Source of the DNA: Paragorgia papillata | Taxonomy: Eukaryota > Cnidaria > Anthozoa > Scleralcyonacea > Coralliidae | Assembly (NCBI GenBank): GCA_035771165.1 | Contig: JAWNZC010000349.1 | Location: 1,685,001-1,749,000, forward strand | DNA length: 64,000 bases | Direction: 5' to 3' | Shown here: positions 60,701 to 64,000 of the stretch, one piece after another | How the letters are laid out: each line of letters starts with the position of its first letter | Numbering within the stretch: position 1 is the stretch's first letter | Notes under the pieces: model-generated | Told to the model about the DNA's origin: nothing | What the model saw: only the letters and a program-made list of their open reading frames with translations | Databases searched by the model: none | Made by a program: the position numbers and the translations under genes

Positions 60701-62649
60701 ATCCTGGGTGGCATACGATTTTAGAGTGTTTTACTGTAATTGTCTGATGTCATGAATTATTAATGATTTAAAATGTAACTGTTTCATTTCCGTGTTTGCC
60801 CAAAGCCATTTTGATTAGTATTAGTTTGTAAAAGAAAATGGTGGACGCCATGTGTTCACATGATGTATTTTATATTTAATTTTATATTGGACTTTGTACA
60901 TATATAGATTTTGAACTATTTGAATATATTTTAGTTAGTTTAGTCAGTTACGTAGTTTTTGTAATATTTTTTTGTAATTTATATAAAAGTTCCACGCCAC
61001 AGTTTTTTCCCGTTTTGTGCCGAGTCTGTTCACGGTGCGTCGGATCGGATTGATCCCTTATAATTCGAGGGTTTGCCTAAACTGTTATCCGAATCCAATC
61101 CGATCCGAAGCCATGAAATTGTAGTCCGATCCGAAAAAATTAAAACACCGGATATATGTTGCAATAGTTGCGCGAACTTTCCGAAAAGAAAACCAATGAA
61201 CAAATAAATTTAAGAAAACTAATATACAATAATAATATTTTGCAATAATAGCCTTCATATCTTGTGCAATGTGCATACAACTAATGAATTTGTTAAATTT
61301 GCGGCCAAAACTATGACGAAAGTGAATCTAAAGCGAGTAAAAAAGTACAAAATCCGATCCGAGAAAAACGAATAAAATCGCGTCCGATCCGAGAAAAAAA
61401 GAACAAAATCCGATCCGAACGTATAAAAGTTTAGTCCGAATCCGATTCGATCGGATCGGATTCGCACACGTCTAGTTCACACCATACCGGGTATGTTTTC
61501 GTTCTCACACAAAAGCAAGATAAAATGTGAGTGGGACCTAAATGGAAAAAGTGATATTGCTTTTAACCGCCGTCGTCGTACTTGTATCCTAATGTCTTTA
61601 ATATAGGCTTTATGACGTAAATGCATCTGCGATAATATTTTTATAGTATCGTAACAAACGCCGGTTACTATTGCTTGTCGCTTATACCTTTCTTTGTCTT
61701 TATATACGTTCTGATTACATGATTATAGGGAGGATTTTTCTCACCTTCACGGAGTTAACGATTGTAATATTGGAAGAGTATATAGGTAAGTTTGTTGTAA
61801 ATACCTGACATGAAAATTTATCCCAGTTTTTATTCAGCTACCGCGTGGTCAGCTGCAGCTAGTATATTTCGTCGTGTTGGTTTGATTGAGGATTTAATGC
61901 TCTGAAAAATTGCACTAAACTGCGCAATTCGGCAGTGATCGACAATTTCCCGAGTTTTATTGGGTTGTGTTAATATTGTGCCACAAGACTTGAGGCAAAG
62001 TACAGATCGCTGTTGTCACATTTCCAAGAGATTTTTCAGCTAAAGCAAAGATTTTCAAGACTTACATTCTCAAGGTAAGATGCTATTTACCCATTGATGA
62101 TATTTAATTTATTGATCATGTGTATTTGTGTCTCTACAGTATTTGCGGCTTATTATAACTACCGATCTACTATAGCCTGCACAAATTTGTGGGTCATTTT
62201 GTTGTTCGAATTTGCAGTTAACTTTTTATTAACCTTATGTTTATCGAGAAAATAATATATATTCAGCAGTTTTGCTAACTTTTCTTTGTTTTTGTTACTT
62301 CTCAGTGTTACATGGTCTCAACCATACATATACTTTTCTTAGTTTCAGATGTTCAGTTGTACGTTCTGTGTTTAACTGGCTGGAAACTACATACAGTATT
62401 GTGTTATCAATGTATTCAGAAATAAGTTTGATTGTTGTTCATATTTGAATGGCAATAATGCATGTCAAGTAGATCATGAATCATCTACAGGCAGAACATT
62501 TAAACTTGTGTAAATTGGTGAGAAAAGTTGATGTTGGATCTAGTATGCCTCCGCAGTCTTTTGATGTTGAAGGCGACTCAGACACACAACTCGCAACTCA
62601 GATAAGCTGCCAGCAAGTCGTTGTCTCGGAAACTTTGTTTACGTTTTAA
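34159..62649 (+). CDS. GOLGA4: Golgin-245-like GRIP-domain golgin, 19 coding exons
   Basis: Golgin-245 is a long trans-Golgi network coiled-coil tether. Its GRIP domain binds Arl1-GTP and its N-terminal tip captures endosome-derived vesicles. Exons: 34159-34251, 34405-34548, 37646-37894, 38288-38335, 39208-39264, 40740-40838, 41629-41713, 42960-43000, 43551-43607, 46936-47463, 49526-49700, 49972-50021, 50200-54114, 54826-54867, 55974-56036, 57304-57438, 59854-59901, 59992-60084, 62491-62649. All introns are GT-AG and frame is kept throughout, giving about 2,026 aa (human about 2,230). Identity rests on the N-terminus MFKRLKQK (human MFKKLKQK), on exon 3-6 blocks matching golgin-245 (KYSELVTAY-like, SQDKQIRKISELKE, EEKDDLINVLKTQ), and on GRIP at the end (EYLRNILFQYMMG). 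Golgin-97 shares the N-tip and GRIP but is far shorter. Exon 19 is the least certain. Confidence 0.92.
34405..34548 (+). CDS. GOLGA4: Golgin exon 2: low-complexity linker
   Basis: 48 codons, Ser/Glu/Gln-rich, ending HVIARVQQLLE before GAG|GTATTC; acceptor AAATTAAG. Corresponds to the disordered stretch after the N-tip in animal golgin-245. No domain. Confidence 0.75.
35130..35896. mobile_element. Harbinger-like element in golgin intron 2
   Basis: TIRs of about 55-70 bp (GACCCCGTTTACACGATGCC / GACCCTGTTTACACAATGCC), flanked by TTA on both sides (35127-35129, 35897-35899), the 3-bp duplication typical of PIF/Harbinger. Carries a short MYB/SANT ORF. Confidence 0.8.
35334..35456 (+). pseudogene. 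Truncated MYB/SANT-type ORF of the Harbinger-like element
   Basis: MAPPKKARRSADQGEGELSG, then FTWSNDEIELLLAVIYEFK and a stop (40 aa). The basic start and the W-x3-E-x-x-LL helix fit the MYB/SANT DNA-binding protein that autonomous Harbingers encode beside their transposase. Only the first helix is left. Confidence 0.6.
35948..36916. mobile_element. hAT-like element in golgin intron 2
   Basis: TIR CAGGGTTCGAATTA at both ends; flanks TAGACATA and TAGACATG are 7/8 identical. Subterminal AAACGATGTGCAA words recur near both ends. No transposase. Confidence 0.78.
37646..37894 (+). CDS. GOLGA4: Golgin exon 3: linker and first coil
   Basis: 83 codons from AGRAQNDTASVHK to ALTRYKTKFSE; donor GAG|GTAATA. 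The end (TKEELLLLAKKQEKALTRYK) aligns with the first coil of human golgin-245. Confidence 0.88.
38288..38335 (+). CDS. GOLGA4: Golgin exon 4: coiled coil
   Basis: 16 codons, VVDAYKNLQKENEKLQ, flanked by TTTTAG and GTACTG. Aligns directly after exon 3 with the human LVTAYQMLQREKKKLQ block. Confidence 0.88.
38805..38852 (+). repeat. Short tandem repeat TAGTATACTACTCTGG
   Basis: Three near-copies of a partly palindromic unit in golgin intron 4. Confidence 0.7.
38955..39115. mobile_element. Foldback MITE, relative of 15201
   Basis: GTGCCTCTAAATAAGTCTTT...CGAGG arms and a TAATCGCCATTATAAGAGTG end, in golgin intron 4. Confidence 0.5.
39208..39264 (+). CDS. GOLGA4: Golgin exon 5: coiled coil
   Basis: 19 codons, FNLGQSQDKQIRKISELKE; acceptor TGTTCAG, donor GAG|GTATTT. 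The SQDKxxRxIxELxE signature is conserved in golgin-245. Confidence 0.88.
39786..39955 (+). repeat. Perfect 85-bp tandem duplication
   Basis: GTGTAACATAGTGTAACACA starts at 39786 and again at 39871; the two units show no difference by eye. In golgin intron 5. Confidence 0.9.
40740..40838 (+). CDS. GOLGA4: Golgin exon 6: coiled coil
   Basis: 33 codons beginning TIELEKKAKMHIADSLKIAM and ending EEKDDLINVLKTQ; matches the human block ending EEKDQYISVLQTQ. Acceptor TTTCTTAG, donor CAG|GTGTGA. Confidence 0.9.
41629..41713 (+). CDS. GOLGA4: Golgin exon 7
   Basis: VDLLKRKNEGGSNLEETSEL through DNKE, ending in phase 1 at GAAG|GTACTG. The start VDLLKRK aligns with human VSLLKQR. Confidence 0.85.
41900..42168. 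mobile_element. MITE with about 60-bp TIRs
   Basis: ATGTATTACCAAAACCGATG at the left and its inverted copy at the right (...CATCGGTTTTGGTAATACAT), with CATGGCCC and CAAAACATT in both arms. In golgin intron 7. Confidence 0.75.
42960..43000 (+). CDS. GOLGA4: Golgin exon 8 (41-nt microexon)
   Basis: Completes the split Gly codon, then SVSKDEKQVFVDK; acceptor TTTGAAG, donor AAG|GTATTT. The phase fits both neighbours (85+41 nt = 42 codons). Confidence 0.75.
43075..43382. repeat. GC-richer repeat with ATAACTCGG/GGTTACC words
   Basis: ATAACTC and GGGTTACC words recur on both strands, with TCACATGAA / TTCACATG near each end. It includes a run of G (43183-43205) able to form a quadruplex. Confidence 0.4.
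43424..43451 (+). repeat. (GTCT)n microsatellite
   Basis: Seven CTGT/GTCT units in golgin intron 8. Confidence 0.9.
43551..43607 (+). CDS. GOLGA4: Golgin exon 9: coiled coil
   Basis: 19 codons, IKDLEGTVEAQVKEIAKLK; acceptor ATTTACCTAG, donor AAG|GTAAAA. Corresponds to human VKTLETLQQRVKRQ. Confidence 0.85.
43853..45424. mobile_element. Long-TIR element, copy 2, with internal tandem expansion
   Basis: TIRs of about 85 bp (AGCAGGCGTTAC..., GGGGACTGGGGAGAGGGCTT, GGAGCTCTTTGGTTTTG) and the hairpin CCCGTTCGTCAGCGAACGGG (45325-45344). Internally a unit of about 208 bp starting ATGTCTGC is repeated at 44163, 44371, 44579 and 44777. Same family as 25414-26117, which has one unit. In golgin intron 9; no ORF. 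Confidence 0.85.
45425..46220 (+). repeat. ACACAGTAC/ACAGAATAC microsatellite
   Basis: About 800 bp of interleaved TACACAGTAC, AGAATACAC and AATACACA words. Long open frames on both strands here are low-complexity artefacts. It begins at the right end of the preceding transposon. Confidence 0.92.
46298..46374 (+). repeat. (CGAA)n tetranucleotide tract
   Basis: About 19 nearly perfect ACGA/CGAA units in golgin intron 9. Confidence 0.95.
46936..47463 (+). CDS. GOLGA4: Golgin exon 10: coiled coil
   Basis: 176 codons, Glu/Lys-rich heptads from EQESASEVQRQELARNIEHV to AAYSEK; acceptor TTAATAG, donor AAG|GTGAAT. The frame is open upstream of the first internal ATG at 47026, so the exon begins at the acceptor. 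Confidence 0.9.
48048..48376 (+). mobile_element. 5S-rRNA-derived SINE, copy 3
   Basis: GTGGCGTGTGCTTTTAG head, GTTAGTACTTGGACGGGTGA 5S-like box, GGGTTTTCCTCCGGGTTCTC core, A-rich tail. In golgin intron 10. Confidence 0.82.
48377..49525. other. Rest of golgin intron 10
   Basis: AT-rich, no exon or element I can define. An inverted repeat with CCCCTCTTC arms lies in the same intron at 47745-47875. Confidence 0.3.
49526..49700 (+). CDS. GOLGA4: Golgin exon 11: coiled coil
   Basis: Begins VKEVELAVEEQELQKHAVVK, ends SKLELV plus one base (phase 1), donor GTTG|GTAAGT. Typical heptad composition. Confidence 0.88.
49972..50021 (+). CDS. GOLGA4: Golgin exon 12
   Basis: Completes a Glu codon, then IKKKYQVVEEKLQKQQ; acceptor CCCATAG, donor CAA|GTAAGT. 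175+50 nt restores phase 0. Confidence 0.88.
50200..54114 (+). CDS. GOLGA4: Golgin exon 13: 3.9-kb exon encoding most of the coiled-coil rod
   Basis: 1,305 codons without interruption, almost all Glu/Lys/Gln/Leu heptads, about residues 543-1847. The frame opens at the acceptor TTTGTTAG (RDSEEAIKER...), 111 bp before the first ATG, and closes at PVPQTN|GTAAGT. Local matches to golgin-245: KKAETKIAGLRKQL (human KRKAEQKIAAIKKQL) and LKQVVKEFQTKLAGKDQE (human LKQLMREFNTQLAQKEQE). Reading past the donor gives a His-rich stretch from a CAT repeat, which is intronic. Confidence 0.95.
54826..54867 (+). CDS. GOLGA4: Golgin exon 14 (42 nt)
   Basis: GDSDDQSDNVDVLK; acceptor TTTCATGCAG, donor AAG|GTGAGA. 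Acidic linker at the same relative place as human GNDNV before the last coil. Confidence 0.75.
55060..55640 (+). repeat. Dispersed repeat, copy in golgin intron 14
   Basis: TGTTTCATCTGGGGATCCAA, CGAGTGTTTGGATTCCCCTG, TAAACGAGTTGTTGATATG. The same series recurs at 60135-60790 in intron 18. Confidence 0.75.
55690..55930. repeat. Nested palindromes upstream of golgin exon 15
   Basis: An outer pair (GTGTTGTATCGGATAT / ATATCCGATACAACAC) encloses an inner pair (GTTGGTTGGTAGGTAC / GTACCTACCAACCAAC). Confidence 0.8.
55974..56036 (+). CDS. GOLGA4: Golgin exon 15: last coil
   Basis: ATIVRLNREMDLLREREQLL plus K, phase 0; acceptor TTTCAATAG, donor AAG|GTATAG. An alternative downstream AATAG acceptor would break the frame, so this one is chosen. 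Aligns with human VTIMELQTQLAQ. Confidence 0.75.
57304..57438 (+). CDS. GOLGA4: Golgin exon 16: linker and start of GRIP
   Basis: 45 codons, NDAEQHVGNGPETPQRPAEL through SNPGETEYE; acceptor TTGACAG, donor GAG|GTGAGC. The last residues correspond to human EPTEFE just before the GRIP tyrosine. Confidence 0.88.
57611..57705 (+). repeat. (TTG)n then (TTTA)n microsatellites
   Basis: About 13 TTG units at 57611-57650 and 10 TTTA units at 57665-57705 in golgin intron 16. Confidence 0.92.
57801..59648. mobile_element. DNA transposon with perfect 91-bp TIRs
   Basis: The first 91 bases (CAACCTCGTACCCAGGGTCT ...) equal the inverted last 91 with no mismatch. The 9-bp direct repeat GGTTGGTGT lies on both sides (57792-57800, 59649-59657). 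Each TIR holds its own hairpins (CAGGGTCTTTTC/GAAAAGACCCTG, CTCCCAGA/TCTGGGAG). Contains a BED-finger relic. Solo relatives occur at 27478, 32390 and 33288. Confidence 0.9.
58012..58290 (+). pseudogene. BED-type zinc-finger relic of a transposase
   Basis: WDILRFTKNPIVGDNEVPAV then CRLCGSVRT fits the first half of a BED finger (W...aromatic, C-x2-C). The following H-containing half is out of frame, and no catalytic domain follows. Probably hAT-derived. Confidence 0.45.
59854..59901 (+). CDS. GOLGA4: Golgin exon 17: GRIP core
   Basis: YLRNILFQYMMGKQRK. The first codon is the invariant GRIP tyrosine that contacts Arl1 in golgin-245 (human YLRKVLFEYMMG). Acceptor TTTTACAG, donor AAAG|GTAAGA. Confidence 0.93.
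59992..60084 (+). CDS. GOLGA4: Golgin exon 18: second half of GRIP
   Basis: QLSKVLATIVRFTPSQFQQI through ERDALQ, equal to human TMAKVITTVLKFPDDQTQKI. Acceptor TATTTTAG, donor CAG|GTATTT. If the donor is not used the frame ends after five more codons (see the poly(A) entry at 60098). Confidence 0.92.
60098..60103 (+). promoter_or_regulatory. Alternative proximal poly(A) signal of golgin
   Basis: If intron 18 is retained, exon 18 continues VFYYK and stops at 60100-60102. An AATAAA overlaps that stop, so a short mRNA ending here would still encode the full GRIP domain. Confidence 0.35.
60135..60790 (+). repeat. Dispersed repeat, copy in golgin intron 18
   Basis: Second copy of the 55060 repeat (GGGGATCCAAACACGAG, GATTCCCCTGATAATACATG), split by a small MITE at 60450-60670. 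Confidence 0.75.
60450..60670. mobile_element. Harbinger-type MITE nested in the dispersed repeat
   Basis: TIR GCCAGTTCGTAATATCGACT at both ends (inverted), flanked by TAA on each side (60447-60449, 60671-60673). The undisturbed parent sequence at 55300-55330 lacks it. Confidence 0.82.
61035..61465. repeat. Cluster of CCGATCCGA words
   Basis: At least eight copies of (T)CCGATCCGA or its complement, spaced irregularly, with an inverted pair at the borders (CGGATCGGATTGATCC ... GATCGGATCGGATTCG). No ORF. Confidence 0.75.
62491..62649 (+). CDS. GOLGA4: Golgin exon 19, probable terminal exon
   Basis: Phase-0 acceptor CATCTACAG, then AEHLNLCKLVRKVDVGSSMP and 32 more residues to TAA. There is no family match beyond the GRIP end, so it rests on frame, splice site and the AATAAA at its stop. 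It could be replaced by the read-through end after exon 18. Confidence 0.5.
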   Translation, partial: AEHLNLCKLVRKVDVGSSMPPQSFDVEGDSDTQLATQISCQQVVVSETLFTF

Positions 62650-62891
62650 TAAAATGAGTTATTTGTTGTGTGTTGTTTACGTTCGTTTATTGTCGCCGAC
62701 CGCTGGGATGCACACGCACTAATCTTTTCTTGGGTTCCCTGTGTTTCTTGCCGAGATGTCTTTGCCGAACTATACAGTGCAGGATAGTCAACGAAATCTA
62801 GATTTGTGAAAACTTTTGGATGTCGGTCGAGTTGTTCAGATTTATGACGTTTTGCGAGGCAGAGTTTCTCCCTACACGTATAGATACTCAA
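62646..62891 (-). CDS. Unrecognised ORF, possible terminal exon of a convergent gene
   Basis: An 81-codon frame on the minus strand with a candidate acceptor ATACGTGTAG at its start. It contains KVFTNLDFVDYPALYSS and ends NNSFY. Its stop abuts the golgin stop on the other strand. No family recognised; it could equally be chance. Confidence 0.2.
   Translation of the reverse strand: MSIYTCREKLCLAKRHKSEQLDRHPKVFTNLDFVDYPALYSSAKTSRQETQGTQEKISACASQRSATINERKQHTTNNSFY
62648..62653 (+). promoter_or_regulatory. Poly(A) signal overlapping the exon 19 stop
   Basis: AATAAA shares two bases with the TAA stop and is followed within 10 bp by a GT-rich tract (TTATTTGTTGTGTGTTGTTT), the usual downstream element. 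Confidence 0.5.
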
Positions 62892-62937
62892 CAGAGTTAC
62901 TTATAATTACATGTCTGAAATTCCCCCCCACATATAG

Positions 62938-62979
62938 AATAATAATAATAATAATAGTTATTATTTATTTATTTATTTA

Positions 62980-63035
<56 letters not shown>

Positions 63036-63058
63036 AATAATAATAATAATAATAATAT
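62938..63058. repeat. (AAT)n-(TTA)n-(AAT)n self-complementary microsatellite
   Basis: AAT units, TTTA units, about 17 TTA units, then AAT units: the blocks can pair with each other. Confidence 0.9.
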
Positions 63059-63204
63059 TGATTTTTTAGAATATCTGTATGGAGTATGTATTCGTCTGTC
63101 TTTCCTGGTACCTTCGTTGATTTGGTCCAGCAGAGTTTCCAAACTTTACCCGTAAATTCTATGATGTTGACTGGCAGCATAACAAATTCAGTATATTTAT
63201 TATC

Positions 63205-63560
63205 TCGTCTTAGGGGCTGTTTATATGAGAGGCGAGCCAGCCCGGTAAGCGAGATAATTTCTGGCTCGCGTTTATATGAACAAATTTCATCCCGCCTACC
63301 GGGATGATTTTAGTCAAAACAATAGATGTGTCGGCATCCCTTTGAAAAATCATCCCGGTAAGCGGGCCAGCCCGGTTAGCGATTGTTTACATGGGAAAAT
63401 GTTCATCCCGCTTACCGAGATCTCGCCTCTTTCAAGTGAGATCTCGCTAACCGGGCTAGCCCGCTTGGCCATATAAACGCAGAGGAATTTTAACAGGAAA
63501 ATAACTACACAGTGAGATTTCGCTTACCGGGCCATCCCGCTTACCGGGCCTACGGTGCCT
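63205..63560. mobile_element. MITE-like repeat rich in CCCGGTAAGCGGG words
   Basis: AGGGGCTGTTTATATGAGAG at the left faces GGCCATATAAACGC at the right. Between them are many inverted GCCCGGTTAGCGA / TCGCTAACCGGGC and CATCCCGCTTACCG words. Confidence 0.6.
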
Positions 63561-64000
63561 TTCCTTACTGAAACATTTGTCTTGCCTAACTACTGTAATT
63601 GAAAAGCCACAAAAATCAGGCTTATATGTTGATCAAGTATCATATATTTGTATACTTTAGTCTTTAGTCTACGCAATTTAGCAACAAAGATTTGTGAAAG
63701 CAAGGGATCATTTGTTACCTTCCCTATATCTATAGGTTTTTTAATAAATTTCCTACTGTATGGCCAAGCCATCGCATTTTAAAGAATGAATAGATTAGTT
63801 AAGCATCGTTAAATTTTGCGACATATTCTTGAAAAAAACTGAGTATAAAACTTTAAGCAATGTGTGTACTTTTCCGAATTTACTGTCAAGAAGTTATAAT
63901 TTTTTGTTGTAAACCTTATAGAGTTATGTAATGTAGAATTGTATAAACGGCTAATTCTATACTTTGTCGGTTAATTGAGTAAGGCCTATGACCACCTGTA

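Overview
This is a 64-kb piece of an animal nuclear genome. It is AT-rich by eye, carries spliced genes with GT-AG introns of 0.1-3.5 kb, and is packed with transposon-derived DNA. Two host genes are recognisable, and they point away from each other. The mix of features suggests an early-branching or invertebrate metazoan, most likely a cnidarian, although a sponge cannot be excluded. The features are a short fimbrin/plastin gene, a golgin-245 orthologue, 5S-rRNA-derived SINEs with a GGTTTCCTCC-type conserved core, R2/R4-like LINE relics, BEL/Pao and Gypsy fragments, and many hAT, MULE and Harbinger MITEs. The taxon is an inference from gene and repeat style, not a match I could run.

Layout. 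1-6.4 kb: no gene; duplicated AT-rich segments, a foldback MITE, a decayed tRNA-like sequence and a hAT MITE with an 8-bp target duplication. 6.6-14.5 kb, minus strand: a complete 5-exon plastin/fimbrin gene (621 aa, four CH domains). Its first intron holds a MITE into which a MULE transposon has jumped. 14.5-34.1 kb: an intergenic transposon graveyard. It contains hammerhead-like inverted repeats, 5S-derived SINEs, a LINE with an (AAT)n tail, BEL/Pao and Gypsy fragments, a 25-bp minisatellite of about 1.6 kb that adjoins an LTR, a foldback element inside that minisatellite, a hAT transposase fragment and a tRNA-type SINE.

34.16-62.65 kb, plus strand: a 19-exon golgin-245 (GOLGA4-type) gene predicted to encode about 2,026 aa. 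It has the conserved basic N-terminus, a coiled-coil rod mostly carried by one 3.9-kb exon, and a C-terminal GRIP domain split over exons 16-18. Every exon junction keeps the reading frame. Its introns carry a Harbinger-like element with a MYB/SANT ORF, a hAT-like element, a long-TIR element with an internal 208-bp tandem expansion, a very regular ACACAGTAC microsatellite, a third SINE copy, and an element with perfect 91-bp inverted repeats and a BED-finger relic. 62.65-64 kb: no confident gene; one minus-strand ORF and palindromic repeats.

The two genes have unrelated cell roles: actin bundling, and tethering at the trans-Golgi network. Nothing indicates a shared operon or pathway. I found no convincing novel multi-gene system. 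The most notable points are mobile-element structures and two gene-level peculiarities, the degraded EF-hands of plastin and the two alternative 3' ends of golgin.
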